DNA of 64,000 bases from positions 62,001 through 126,000 of the forward strand of contig NZ_VLTK01000005.1 of the NCBI RefSeq assembly GCF_007558825.1, given 5' to 3'. A program made the position numbers and the translations under genes. Positions 7,575 to 17,307 of this stretch are shown here, one piece after another; positions within the stretch are counted from its first letter, which is position 1; every line of letters begins with the position of its first letter. The notes under the pieces were generated by a model. That model was given only the letters and a program-made list of their open reading frames with translations, was not told the DNA's origin and did not search any database. This DNA is from Brevibacterium aurantiacum. Lineage in GTDB: Bacteria; Actinomycetota; Actinomycetes; Actinomycetales; Brevibacteriaceae.

Positions 7575-9355
7575 CGCGTGCCCCCTTCGGCGGAGTGCTC
7601 GGCCGCAGAGCGCTCGACCGTCGAGTGATCGGCCGCACCCATAAGCTCACGGTAGAGCGGCGAGGAGCCCAGCAGCTCATCGTGGGTGCCCAACGCGACG
7701 ATGCGACCCTCATTGAGGACGGCAACGGCATCGGCCAGCGCTGAGGTGGACGGACGGTGGGCGATGATGAGCGTCGTCGAATCGGGCAGGATCTCCCGCA
7801 GCGCCCGCTGCACCCGATCCTCGGTATCGACGTCGACGGCGGACAGCGGGTCGTCGAGGACGAGGATTCGGGGCGCACCGATCACCGCACGCGCCAAGGC
7901 CAGGCGCTGTCGCTGTCCACCGGACAGAGACAGGCCCTGCTCGCCGACCTGCGTATCGAGTCCCTCCGGCAGCCGTTCGACGAAGTCCTTCGCGGCCGTG
8001 ATCTCCAAGGCCTGCCAGATCGCGTCGTCGTCGACCCCGGGCGCACCCATGCTCACGTTCTCAGCCACCGAGGTGGAGAACAGGATCGGGTCTTCGAAGG
8101 ACACAGACACCAGGTTGCGCACCTCGTTGACGGGCAGATCTCGAATATCGGTGCCATCGACGCGCACGGATCCGCCGGTGACGTCCTGCAGGCGTGGGAC
8201 GAGGGAGGCCAAGGTCGTCTTGCCCGACCCGGTCGCACCGACGATGGCAAGGGTCTGGCCCGGTTCGATATGCAGATTGAGGTTCTTCAGGGTCTCACGG
8301 TCGGTGTCGGCGAAGTGGAAGTCGACATCCTCGAAATCCAGCTCGCCCTTGTAGCGACCTATATCGGGGGCATCGGCGATCCGACCGTCGGCGTCGGTGA
8401 TGTTGTGCCGGATGTCGATCACCTCCCAGTACCTGGCCGCAGCGGTCAGGGCCATGAGGGCATCGGCGAGGAGGAAGCCGAGCATCTCGATCGGCATCCG
8501 CATCACCATCGAGATGGTCACACCGGCGACGACGGTGCCGATCGTCGTCCACCCCTGCACGACGCCCCAGGTGCCGACTGCCACGATGGCTGCCTGGGCG
8601 AGTGTGGGCAGAAGGATCAGCACACTCCAGAACCAGGAGTCGAGCTTCGCCTTGCGCACTTCGACGCCCTGGAACTTCCGTGACAGAAGGGAGAACCGCT
8701 GTGCAGCCCAGGGAGAGCGGCCGAAGGATTTGAGGATCCGGATCCCCTGAATCGACTCCTCGACCTCGGTGGTGATCTCGCCGACGGTGTCCTGGGAGAG
8801 CCGGGAGGCCTCCCGGTAGCGCTTCTCGAAGACTGTGACCGTCGCAATCGTCGGTATGGCCATGATCAGCATGATCAGACCGAAGACCGGCTGCAGGAAG
8901 GTGAGGATGATGGTGCCGATGATGATGATCAGCGGGGTCGTCACGAGGAAGGGGATCCCGAAGGCGAAGAACCGTCGCAGCTGCGAGAGATCATTGATCG
9001 CGCGCGAGAGCAGCTGCCCCGATTCCCACGAATCGTGGATGGCCACCGAGGTGTACTGGAGTCGGTCGAAGAGACGTGATCGCCAGGTGATCTCCCATTG
9101 GGCGACGACGGGAGCGACGAGGAGTCTGCGACCCCACAGTGCCACCGCCTCGGCAATGCCGATGATGAGGACCCCGAGCACGGGCAGCCACAGACCGGAG
9201 AGATCACGGTGGGCGATGGGGCCGTCGATGATGTGACCGGTGATCAGGGGGATGATGAGTTGGATGCCGTTGGCGAGGAGGGTGAGGGCGAGCACAGCGA
9301 TGTACACGCCGATGCGAGAACGCAGATCGGGCCAGAAACGCAAGAGGGGACGCAC
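7571..9355 (-). CDS. ABC exporter half-transporter with degenerate catalytic site
   Basis: A 594-residue partner of the previous gene: membrane domain (about residues 15-300) followed by an ATPase domain. Walker A is GATGSGKT near residue 373, the signature LSGGQRQRLALARA is intact, but Walker B ends LVLDDPLSAVD, with Asp in place of the catalytic Glu. This asymmetry is a known mark of heterodimeric exporters such as TM287/288, LmrCD and BmrCD, where one ATP site is weak. The start is GTG 9355; TAGGCT lies 7 bases upstream on the minus strand, indicating a leaderless mRNA. It is divergent from the ilv leader region. Confidence 0.9.
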   Translation of the reverse strand: MRPLLRFWPDLRSRIGVYIAVLALTLLANGIQLIIPLITGHIIDGPIAHRDLSGLWLPVLGVLIIGIAEAVALWGRRLLVAPVVAQWEITWRSRLFDRLQYTSVAIHDSWESGQLLSRAINDLSQLRRFFAFGIPFLVTTPLIIIIGTIILTFLQPVFGLIMLIMAIPTIATVTVFEKRYREASRLSQDTVGEITTEVEESIQGIRILKSFGRSPWAAQRFSLLSRKFQGVEVRKAKLDSWFWSVLILLPTLAQAAIVAVGTWGVVQGWTTIGTVVAGVTISMVMRMPIEMLGFLLADALMALTAAARYWEVIDIRHNITDADGRIADAPDIGRYKGELDFEDVDFHFADTDRETLKNLNLHIEPGQTLAIVGATGSGKTTLASLVPRLQDVTGGSVRVDGTDIRDLPVNEVRNLVSVSFEDPILFSTSVAENVSMGAPGVDDDAIWQALEITAAKDFVERLPEGLDTQVGEQGLSLSGGQRQRLALARAVIGAPRILVLDDPLSAVDVDTEDRVQRALREILPDSTTLIIAHRPSTSALADAVAVLNEGRIVALGTHDELLGSSPLYRELMGAADHSTVERSAAEHSAEGGTR

Positions 9356-9518
9356 CTTTGAGAGCCTAGTCGGGGCGCGTGTCGTAGTCCATGGTTCTCA
9401 CAATCGAACCTTCCCTTCCTCCATGGGCGGCTTCATGGGCGCGATTGCGGACCCCGCCCTGCGATCTCACCCCTCAGTCGATGTCAGTCCCAAGTTTCGA
9501 GACGATCCATTGCGACGT

Positions 9519-9548
9519 TTGACACGCTTATTGTCAGCGGTGAACTAT
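9519..9548 (+). promoter_or_regulatory. Promoter of the ilv leader and ilvBN operon
   Basis: TTGACA (9519-9524) is a perfect -35 box. An 18-base gap leads to AACTAT (9543-9548). The expected transcription start is at or next to base 9555, the A of the leader peptide ATG, so the leader is probably translated from a leaderless mRNA. Confidence 0.65.
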
Positions 9549-9554
9549 TGAGCC

Positions 9555-9605
9555 ATGACTCACCTTCTTGTCGTCGTTATTCACCAGCGCGCGGATCTTC
9601 CGTAG
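9555..9605 (+). CDS. ilv operon leader peptide
   Basis: A 16-codon ORF encoding MTHLLVVVIHQRADLP, with a run of Leu-Leu-Val-Val-Val-Ile at codons 4-9. It lies 95 bases before ilvB and is followed by a terminator hairpin with T6. This is the classical layout of ribosome-mediated attenuation by branched-chain amino acids, known for actinobacterial ilvB operons. Stalling at the Leu/Val/Ile codons would favour the alternative pairing described for the attenuator. There is no ribosome binding site, consistent with a start at the mRNA 5' end. Confidence 0.85.
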   Translation: MTHLLVVVIHQRADLP

Positions 9606-9659
9606 CCTGTCAACACGACACGTTCCGCGCGCCCCTACCGAAACCGGAGGGGCTTTTTT
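9587..9659 (+). terminator. Transcription attenuator before ilvB
   Basis: Terminator: GCCCCT (9631-9636) pairs with AGGGGC (9648-9653), and CCG (9638-9640) with CGG (9645-9647) around an AAAC loop and one bulged A, followed by T6 (9654-9659). Competing structure: GCGCGCGGA (9587-9595), inside the leader ORF, is perfectly complementary to TCCGCGCGC (9624-9632) and overlaps the first two bases of the terminator stem. A ribosome at the leader stop would cover 9587-9595 and let the terminator form; one stalled at codons 4-9 would leave it free. The switch mechanism is inferred; the hairpin and T-run are plain. Confidence 0.85.
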
Positions 9660-9700
9660 CATGCGGAGACAAGATGGATCACTAGGAAGGATACGAAACG

Positions 9701-11638
9701 ATGGCAGCCACGCCCTCGGCCCAGTCAGCGGGAACTGGCACTGCGCCCAGCCCAGCCCCGGTGACCGCGACCCCGTCAAGCATTCGACGCAACTCGACCC
9801 CTGAGGTCCTCACCGGAGCGCAGGCGATCGTCCGCAGCCTCGAGCTTCTCGAGGTCGAGACGGTCTTCGGCCTTCCCGGCGGTACCATCCTTCCGACCTA
9901 CGACCCGCTGTTCGAGACCGACAAGATCCGTCACATCCTCGTTCGTCACGAGCAGGGAGCCGGGCACGCGGCCGAAGGCTATGCCGCAGCATCGGGCAAG
10001 CTGGGCGTGTGCATCGCAACCTCGGGTCCGGGTGCGACGAACCTCATCACGGCGCTCGCCGACGCCCACATGGATTCCGTCCCGATACTGGCCATCACCG
10101 GTCAGCAGAGCTCGAAGCTGCTGGGCACCGATGCCTTCCAGGAAGCCGACATCGTGGGAATGACGATGCCGGTGACCAAGCACAGCTTCCTCGTGACCAA
10201 GCCCGAGGACATTCCCTCGGCGATACTCAACGCCCATCACATCGCGACCACAGGCCGGCCGGGTCCGGTCCTCGTCGACGTCACCAAGGACGCCCAGACG
10301 GGCACCGCTCCCTTCGTCTGGCCCGAGGAGCCGGCACTGCCCGGGTACCGTCCCATCCTCAAGCCGCATGCGAAGCAGATCCGCGAAGCCGTCCGGCTCA
10401 TCTCGGATGCCCAGCGCCCCGTGTTCTACATCGGCGGCGGTGTCATCCGCTCCCAGGCGGAGAAGGAGCTGCTCAAGCTCGCCGAGGCGACCAACATTCC
10501 CGTCGCCACGACCTTGATGGCCCGTGGTGCGTTCCCCGATTCGCACCAGCTGCACCTGGGAATGCCGGGTATGCACGGCAGCGTGCCCGCAGTGACCGCC
10601 TTCCAGAAATCCGACCTCCTCATCACCATCGGCGCCAGGTTCGATGACCGTGTCACCGGCAACCTCGATTCCTTTGCACCGAATGCGCAGGTCATCCACG
10701 CCGACATCGACCCGGCGGAGATCGGGAAGAATCGTGACGTCGACGTCGCCATCGTCGGCGATGCCCGAGAGGTGCTTGCGGAGATGCTCACCGAGTTGCG
10801 CGGCAAGTTCCCCAAGGCTCTCGAGCGTCAGCGCGAGCCCTGGTGGCGCTTCCTCAACCGCCTCAAGACGACCTACCCGCTGGGCTATGACACACAGGAT
10901 GAACTCTGCGATCCGCAGTATGTGATCTCGCGGATCTCGGCCCTGACCGGACCTGAGGCGGTCTACGCTGCCGGTGTCGGCCAGCACCAGATGTGGGCCG
11001 CCCAGTTCGTCGAGTTCGAACGCCCCAAATCATGGCTGAACTCCGGTGGCCTCGGCACCATGGGCTACTCGGTGCCTGCGGCGATGGGTGCGAAGGTCGC
11101 CGAGCCGGACCGGGTGGTCTGGGCGATCGACGGCGACGGATGCTTCCAGATGACCAACCAGGAACTCGCGACCTGCGCGCTCAACGACATCCCGATCAAG
11201 GTCGCGATCATCAACAACTCGTCACTGGGCATGGTTCGACAGTGGCAGACCCTGTTCTATGACGGCCGGTACTCCAACACCGATCTCAACACCGGGCATG
11301 AGACGATCCGGATCCCCGACTTCGTCAAACTCGCCGAGGCCTACGGCTGCCTGGCCCTGCGCGTGGACAGCAACGACGACGTCGACGCTGCGATCAAGAC
11401 GGCGCTGGAGACCAACGACCGTCCCGTGGTGCTCGACTTCACGGTCCCACCGGACGCCATGGTGTGGCCGATGGTCGCCGCTGGAGTATCCAACGACGAG
11501 ATCGAATACGCACGCGGCATTCGCCCCGAGTTCGACGGCGAAGGCGACGAGCAGGCCGAGAGACAGATCGCGGACGCAGGCACGGAAGAAGACGGCACGG
11601 TTCGCTCCGTGGCACAGATCGAAGGAGGCCTGGAATGA
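9701..11638 (+). CDS. ilvB: Acetolactate synthase large (catalytic) subunit
   Basis: ThDP- and FAD-dependent enzyme that condenses pyruvate with pyruvate or 2-oxobutyrate, the first shared step of valine, leucine and isoleucine synthesis. The ThDP-activating Glu is in [16 protein letters not shown] near residue 83, and the ThDP/Mg motif [20 protein letters not shown] begins near residue 478. At 645 residues it is longer than most homologues: an N-terminal Ala/Pro/Ser-rich tail of about 35 residues and a Glu-rich C-terminal tail of about 35 are extra. AGGAAGG lies about 10 bases before ATG 9701. The stop overlaps the ilvN start (ATGA). Control is by the attenuator immediately upstream. Confidence 0.97.
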   Translation: MAATPSAQSAGTGTAPSPAPVTATPSSIRRNSTPEVLTGAQAIVRSLELLEVETVFGLPGGTILPTYDPLFETDKIRHILVRHEQGAGHAAEGYAAASGKLGVCIATSGPGATNLITALADAHMDSVPILAITGQQSSKLLGTDAFQEADIVGMTMPVTKHSFLVTKPEDIPSAILNAHHIATTGRPGPVLVDVTKDAQTGTAPFVWPEEPALPGYRPILKPHAKQIREAVRLISDAQRPVFYIGGGVIRSQAEKELLKLAEATNIPVATTLMARGAFPDSHQLHLGMPGMHGSVPAVTAFQKSDLLITIGARFDDRVTGNLDSFAPNAQVIHADIDPAEIGKNRDVDVAIVGDAREVLAEMLTELRGKFPKALERQREPWWRFLNRLKTTYPLGYDTQDELCDPQYVISRISALTGPEAVYAAGVGQHQMWAAQFVEFERPKSWLNSGGLGTMGYSVPAAMGAKVAEPDRVVWAIDGDGCFQMTNQELATCALNDIPIKVAIINNSSLGMVRQWQTLFYDGRYSNTDLNTGHETIRIPDFVKLAEAYGCLALRVDSNDDVDAAIKTALETNDRPVVLDFTVPPDAMVWPMVAAGVSNDEIEYARGIRPEFDGEGDEQAERQIADAGTEEDGTVRSVAQIEGGLE

Positions 11639-12147
11639 ACAACCGGCACACACTCTCAGTCCTGGTCGAGAACAAGCCCGGCGTGCTCACTCGCTTCACC
11701 GGCCTCATCGCCCGCCGCGGCTTCAACATCCACAGCCTCGCCGTGGGCGTGACCGAACATGATGAGCTCTCGCGCATCACGGTCGTCGTCGACGTCAAGG
11801 ACGTGCCGCTGGAGCAGGTGACCAAGCAGCTCAACAAGCTGGTCAACGTGATCAAGATCGTCGAGCTCGAACCGGCCACCTCTGTGCGTCGAGCCCACAT
11901 CATCTACAAGGTCAAGGCCAACGCCACCACTCGTCCGCAGGTCGCTGCGGCAGTGGAGATGTTCCGTGCCAAGATCGTGGACGTGGGACCCGATTCCGTC
12001 AGCGTCGAAGCCACCGGCGAGCTGGGCAAGGTCGAGGCCCTGCGTGAAGTCCTCGAGCCGTTCGGGATCAAGGAGATCGTGCAATCGGGCACCGTGGCCA
12101 TCGGCCGCGGATCGAAATCGATCACCGATCGCGCCCTGCGCAGCTGA
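11635..12147 (+). CDS. ilvN: Acetolactate synthase small (regulatory) subunit
   Basis: Activates IlvB and mediates feedback inhibition by valine. The 170-residue protein has an N-terminal ACT domain ([17 protein letters not shown], then [10 protein letters not shown]) and a C-terminal domain starting near residue 80, the length usual for full small subunits. ATG 11635 overlaps the ilvB stop and is preceded by AAGGAGG, so translation is coupled and subunits can be made in balanced amounts. The sequence CTGCGCAGCTGA, which contains the stop codon, is repeated 22 bases later. Confidence 0.96.
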   Translation: MNNRHTLSVLVENKPGVLTRFTGLIARRGFNIHSLAVGVTEHDELSRITVVVDVKDVPLEQVTKQLNKLVNVIKIVELEPATSVRRAHIIYKVKANATTRPQVAAAVEMFRAKIVDVGPDSVSVEATGELGKVEALREVLEPFGIKEIVQSGTVAIGRGSKSITDRALRS

Positions 12148-12172
12148 TCGTGGACACTGCGCAGCTGACGTC

Positions 12173-12199
12173 TTGACGTTCCACTTCGTGGAACGTCAA
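12173..12199. promoter_or_regulatory. Perfect hairpin between ilvN and ilvC
   Basis: TTGACGTTCCAC and GTGGAACGTCAA are exact inverted 12-mers with a 3-base loop. No T-run follows, so it is a weak terminator at best. It may separate ilvC expression from ilvBN by RNA processing or act as a protein-binding dyad. Confidence 0.5.
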
Positions 12200-12264
12200 C
12201 CATCTCAACAAGTGAACAGCAGTACCGAACTGTGAAACAATGGGGGAGTACCCCAAACCTCTGA

Positions 12265-13311
<1,047 letters not shown>

Positions 13312-13321
13312 TCGTCACACC

Positions 13322-13360
13322 ACGAAGCCCCGGAAGGCCGCTTGGCCTCCGGGGCTTCGT
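13322..13360 (+). terminator. Terminator after ilvC
   Basis: ACGAAGCCCCGGA (13322-13334) pairs perfectly with 13348-13360, extended by GGCC/GGCC around a GCTT loop with one bulged base. It starts 11 bases after the ilvC stop; there is no T-run. Confidence 0.75.
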
Positions 13361-13441
13361 CGTACCCGCTCCCGGTGGGACGCGACTATTTCCACTCATT
13401 GCGGACCCGCAATCCTGGTGATGTGAATTACTGTTGGAATC

Positions 13442-14734
13442 GTGACGAATTACAGGTTCGAGAACTTCAAGCCCGCCTTCGACGAGTCCACCGGCGCCCC
13501 CGATGAACGCACGCAGGGATACTTCGCCTCGACGAGTGTGGGATTCCATGACGCCAGGTCCACCGATGATGCGCTGAAGAACCGTGTCGAGCGGGCCATC
13601 GCCGACGGGCGGAATCTCACCGCCGTCTACGCGAAGCAGGAGTACGAGCACGCCCTCGACACCAGCGTTCCCGTGGCGACCTTCGCGTGGTTCGAGAAGT
13701 TGGTCAACGTGGGCGGTGGGCGTCTGGTGCCCGGTCACCTGATCACATGGGTGACAGTGCGCCCGACGCACCGCCGGCGCGGACTGCTGCGGTCATTGAT
13801 GACGACAGATCTCGCCGAGGCCAAGGCCGACGGATACCCGTTCGCCGCACTGACAGCGACCGAAGGTGGGATCTACTCCCGCTTCGGCTTCGGCGTCGCG
13901 ACCTGGGCCCACTCCATCGAGGTCGACACCTCGCCCGGTTTCAAGATGGTCCACGAGCCCGACCGCCGAGTCGAGATGTGCCTGCCCAGCGAACTGCGCG
14001 AACTGGCTCCGAGGATCTACGGGGAGTTCATGCGCACCTCGCCCGGTGCCATGGAGCGCCAGCAGACCTACATCGAGCGTGCCACCGGCGCGTTGAACAC
14101 CGACACAGGCGAAGCCGACCGCGGTGTACGTGCCGCCCTGCACTTCAACGAGCAGGGGGAAGCCGACGGCTACGTGTCCTATAAGTTCGCCGGCTGGTCG
14201 AAGAATCCGCCGACGATCGATCTCATCGACTTCGTCGCGGTCACCGACGCCGCCTATGCCTCACTCTGGTCGTTCCTGGCCGCCATTGATCTGTCGACGA
14301 GAGTGACATTCGGAGAATCCGCCGAGGACTCGCCGCTGCCCTGGCTGCTCACCGACTCCCGCCGCGTTCGGACAGTGTCCACAGAGGACAACATCTGGAT
14401 CCGGATCCTCGATGTCAAGGCAGCACTCGAAGCCAGGCCCTGGTATGTGCCCGGCACTTTGGTACTCGAGATCGACGATTCCCTCGATCTGGCTGGTGGC
14501 CGCTTCACGATCACCTCCGACGGCGAGAACGCCGTCGTCGAAACCGCCCCCGATTCGGCCCCTGCCGATCTGAGCATGGGCATCGCGGAACTCGGCTCTC
14601 TCTACTTCGGCGGCGCCGATCCTGTCATCCTCGCCCGCGCAGGACGCATCGACGAGAATGTGCCGGGTGCTGCCGTGCGCGCCAGCTCGATGTTCAACCT
14701 GGGCCGGATGCCTTACTCACCCAACGGTTTCTGA
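13442..14734 (+). CDS. Eis-like GNAT N-acetyltransferase
   Basis: A 430-residue acetyl-CoA-dependent acetyltransferase of the Eis type, known in mycobacteria to acetylate aminoglycosides and proteins. Three parts are visible: an N-terminal GNAT domain with the CoA-binding segment VTVRPTHRRRGLLRSLM near residues 103-119, a central second GNAT-like region, and a C-terminal sterol-carrier-like domain ending MFNLGRMPYSPNGF, whose terminal carboxylate acts as general base in studied Eis proteins. The start is GTG 13442; TACTGT lies 7 bases upstream, indicating a leaderless mRNA. The stop codon lies within the first unit of a 20-bp triplicate. Substrate unknown. Confidence 0.85.
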   Translation: MTNYRFENFKPAFDESTGAPDERTQGYFASTSVGFHDARSTDDALKNRVERAIADGRNLTAVYAKQEYEHALDTSVPVATFAWFEKLVNVGGGRLVPGHLITWVTVRPTHRRRGLLRSLMTTDLAEAKADGYPFAALTATEGGIYSRFGFGVATWAHSIEVDTSPGFKMVHEPDRRVEMCLPSELRELAPRIYGEFMRTSPGAMERQQTYIERATGALNTDTGEADRGVRAALHFNEQGEADGYVSYKFAGWSKNPPTIDLIDFVAVTDAAYASLWSFLAAIDLSTRVTFGESAEDSPLPWLLTDSRRVRTVSTEDNIWIRILDVKAALEARPWYVPGTLVLEIDDSLDLAGGRFTITSDGENAVVETAPDSAPADLSMGIAELGSLYFGGADPVILARAGRIDENVPGAAVRASSMFNLGRMPYSPNGF

Positions 14735-14773
14735 ACTCACCCAACGGTTTCTGAACTCACCCAACGGTTTCTG
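14715..14773 (+). repeat. 20-bp tandem repeat x3 spanning the stop codon of the Eis-like gene
   Basis: ACTCACCCAACGGTTTCTGA is present at 14715 and 14735 exactly and at 14755 without its last base. The first unit encodes the last residues and the TGA stop; the other two are non-coding. Confidence 0.9.
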
Positions 14774-14840
14774 GGGCCCAGACCCGGGCGACGTACCTGA
14801 GATCCGCGACTGAGTGTGCCGAGACTCACTTCCCAGAGTT

Positions 14841-14872
14841 TGAGACTTTGTGAAAGCATTCACAAAGTCTCA
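14841..14872. promoter_or_regulatory. CRP/GlxR-type palindrome in the serA promoter
   Basis: TGAGACTTTGTGAA (14841-14854) and TTCACAAAGTCTCA (14859-14872) are exact inverted repeats around AGCA. The core TGTGA-N6-TCACA (14849-14864) matches the CRP/GlxR consensus. A -10-like TAAGAT (14873-14878) abuts it. Binding would overlap the promoter, favouring repression or class-II-type activation. Confidence 0.7.
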
Positions 14873-14910
14873 TAAGATGGACGCGTCCCACACGCTTCAG
14901 GAGGAACTCA

Positions 14911-16503
14911 GTGCCCAAGCCCATCGTGCTCATCGCCGAAAATCTGTCACCGGCCACCATCGATGCCCTCGGAGGCGACTTCGAGATCCGTCACACCGAA
15001 GGTGCTGACCGCTCTCAGCTCCTCAACGACATCGTCGATGCCGATGCGATTCTCGTCCGCTCCGCCACTCAGGTCGATGCCGAGGCGATTGGTGCTGCGA
15101 GGAGTCTCAAGGTCATCGCCCGCGCCGGAGTCGGACTCGACAATGTCGACGTCCCGGCGGCCACCTCGGCGGGTGTCATGGTCGTCAACGCTCCGACCTC
15201 GAACATCATCTCCGCGGCGGAGCTCACGATGGCCCACATCCTCGGATCCGCGCGCTACTTCGGCGCCGGCAACACCTCGCTCAAGGCAGGGGAGTGGAAG
15301 CGTTCGAAGTACACGGGCGTGGAGCTCTACGAGAAGACTCTGGGCATCGTCGGACTCGGTCGCATCGGCGGTCTCGTGGCCGAGCGCGCGAAGGCATTCG
15401 GCATGCGCCTTGTCGGCTACGACCCCTACATCACTCAGGCTCGCGCCGCACAGATGGGCGTCGAGGTCGTCGACCTGCCCGGACTGTTGGCCGTGTCCGA
15501 CTTCGTCACCGTCCATATGCCCAAGACCCCGGAGACGATCGGCATGATCAGCACCGAGGAATTCAAGGCCGCGAAGTCGGGTGCACGGTTCATCAATGTG
15601 GCCCGCGGCGGCATCATCGACGAGGACGCCCTCGCCGAGGCGATCGCCGCAGGTGAGGTCGGAGGTGCCGGCATCGACGTATGGAACACCGAACCTCCGG
15701 AGCACTCGGCGCTGATGGAACTCGACGCCGTCAACGTCACGCCCCACCTCGGCGCATCGACCGCTGAAGCACAGGAGAAGGCCGGCGTCGCTGTGGCCAA
15801 GTCCGTGCGCAAGGCTCTGGCCGGTGAACTCGTTCCCGACGCGGTCAACGTTGCCGGCGGAGCCATCCACGAGGACGTGCGCCCCGGCATTCCCCTGGCC
15901 GAACGACTCGGCCGAGTCGTCAACTCACTGGCGAACTCCTCTGTCACCCACTTCAAGGTCGAGGTCAACGGTGAGATCGCAGACAAGGACGTGTCCGTCC
16001 TCAAGCTCTCTGCGCTCAAGGGCCTGTTCAAGGACGTCGTGTCCGATCAGGTCTCCTACGTCAACGCACCGCTGTTGGCTGAGGAGCGCGGCATCGGCGT
16101 CGAGCTGGTCACCGATCCGTACTGCGAATCCTTCCGCAACGTCACCCGGCTGACCGCGACGACGAGCGAAGGGCAGCGGATCTCCGTCTCGGGCACCGTG
16201 ACCGGACCGAAGCTCGTGCAGAAGCTCACCGAGGTCAACGACTTCGACCTGGAGATCGAGCTCACTGACAACCTGCTCATCTTCCGTTATGAGGACCGTC
16301 CCGGCATCATCGGTCAGCTGGGCCAGGCCCTCGGTGCCAATGACATCAACATCGCCGGCATGCAGGTTTCGCCCTCGGCGACCGACAACGATGCACTCTC
16401 AGTGCTGGCAGTCGATTCGGCAGTATCTGAAGAAGTCATCAAGGCAGTGGCCGGAGCCGTCAACGCATCAGCCTTCAGCGGAGTCTCACTGAGCGAGGAC
16501 TGA
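14911..16503 (+). CDS. serA: D-3-phosphoglycerate dehydrogenase (long, ACT-containing form)
   Basis: Oxidises 3-phosphoglycerate with NAD+, the first step of serine synthesis. The 530 residues fit the type I enzyme: catalytic and Rossmann domains (GIVGLGRIGGLVAERAKAFG near residues 145-164), Arg in NVARGG, Glu in WNTEPPE, His in TPHLGAST, then an intervening ASB domain and a C-terminal ACT domain (LLIFRYEDRPGIIGQLGQAL near residue 455) that normally binds serine. GTG 14911 is preceded by AGGAGGA, which fixes the start. A 32-bp CRP/GlxR-like palindrome overlaps the promoter, and a perfect 15-bp hairpin follows the stop. Confidence 0.97.
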   Translation: MPKPIVLIAENLSPATIDALGGDFEIRHTEGADRSQLLNDIVDADAILVRSATQVDAEAIGAARSLKVIARAGVGLDNVDVPAATSAGVMVVNAPTSNIISAAELTMAHILGSARYFGAGNTSLKAGEWKRSKYTGVELYEKTLGIVGLGRIGGLVAERAKAFGMRLVGYDPYITQARAAQMGVEVVDLPGLLAVSDFVTVHMPKTPETIGMISTEEFKAAKSGARFINVARGGIIDEDALAEAIAAGEVGGAGIDVWNTEPPEHSALMELDAVNVTPHLGASTAEAQEKAGVAVAKSVRKALAGELVPDAVNVAGGAIHEDVRPGIPLAERLGRVVNSLANSSVTHFKVEVNGEIADKDVSVLKLSALKGLFKDVVSDQVSYVNAPLLAEERGIGVELVTDPYCESFRNVTRLTATTSEGQRISVSGTVTGPKLVQKLTEVNDFDLEIELTDNLLIFRYEDRPGIIGQLGQALGANDINIAGMQVSPSATDNDALSVLAVDSAVSEEVIKAVAGAVNASAFSGVSLSED

Positions 16504-16530
16504 CCTCGACAGGAAACAGCAGAACGAACG

Positions 16531-16567
16531 GGTCCCGTTCACCTCTGAGAATGAGGTGAACGGGACC
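16531..16567. terminator. Terminator between convergent serA and PAP2 genes
   Basis: A perfect 15-bp stem (16531-16545 with 16553-16567) and 7-base loop, then TTATCG on the serA strand. The stop codon of the convergent PAP2 gene lies inside the left arm, so the hairpin is shared. Confidence 0.8.
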
Positions 16568-17297
16568 TTATCGTCGCCCAGGTCCAGAGTTCATCGGCGA
16601 GTACCGCAGCCGAGATGCCGATGAGGGCTCCGGCGATCGTGTCGGAGAGCCAGTGCACCTGCAGCGCGGTGCGCGACCACATCATCAGCAGGATCCACGC
16701 GAAGGCCAGGACCATCGACCAGTGGAACTGCAGTCGCACCGGTTCGAGCGGGGCAGTGATCTCGGTCGGAACGGCGTCGACCTCGTCCGTGTCCTCAGGC
16801 GGGATCGCCAATGGAGCGACTGCACCCACCTCGGACAGACGCAGCATATGTGCTCGAGAGGCGATGAAGGCGAGGCCGAGGGCCAGCGCTGCGGCACCCA
16901 TGGAATGGCCCGAAGGATAGGAATAGCCTAGCGAGTCATAGAGCTGTTCACTGGGTCGGACCCGGGTGACCACGGCCTTGAGCAGCTCGGACAGGACGAT
17001 TCCCATGAGCATGGTGGTCACGAGGACGCCCGCGGAGCGGAATCGTCGCAGGAGTATGAAGAGCGCAGCCAGCAGGCCGGTGCAGATCACGGCCCCCGTA
17101 CCCCCTCCCACCTCGGCGAGGATGACCGCCAGCCAGTATCCGGAGGTGTCGGGATCAAGCCCGACGAGATTCAGCCAGTCCTGGTCAACCGACGTGGGCC
17201 CGGGGACATTGACTCTCAGCCATAGGCCGAAGGCAACGACGAGGAGGACCGCCGGCAGGGTGGACCACAGAATCCACGAGGGTTGACGGACCGACAT
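16539..17297 (-). CDS. PAP2-family membrane phosphatase
   Basis: An integral membrane phosphatase of 252 residues, probably acting on lipid phosphates such as undecaprenyl or phosphatidyl phosphates. The three PAP2 motifs are present: KAVVTRVRP, SYPSGHSMG and SRTALQVHWLSDTIAG, with about six membrane segments. An acidic loop of about 35 residues (IPPEDTDEVDAVPTE) sits between motifs 2 and 3. I start at ATG 17297; an ATG at 17348 would overlap the upstream gene by 41 bases. It lies 10 bases after the citrate-lyase-like gene and is likely cotranscribed with it. Confidence 0.85.
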   Translation of the reverse strand: MSVRQPSWILWSTLPAVLLVVAFGLWLRVNVPGPTSVDQDWLNLVGLDPDTSGYWLAVILAEVGGGTGAVICTGLLAALFILLRRFRSAGVLVTTMLMGIVLSELLKAVVTRVRPSEQLYDSLGYSYPSGHSMGAAALALGLAFIASRAHMLRLSEVGAVAPLAIPPEDTDEVDAVPTEITAPLEPVRLQFHWSMVLAFAWILLMMWSRTALQVHWLSDTIAGALIGISAAVLADELWTWATIRSRSPHSQR

Positions 17298-17307
17298 TCC
17301 TGAGAAC

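Noticed and set aside
12173-12199. Hairpin between ilvN and ilvC as a true terminator
   Set aside because: The stem is perfect but there is no T-run and the downstream gene belongs to the same pathway; recorded only as a structural or regulatory element.
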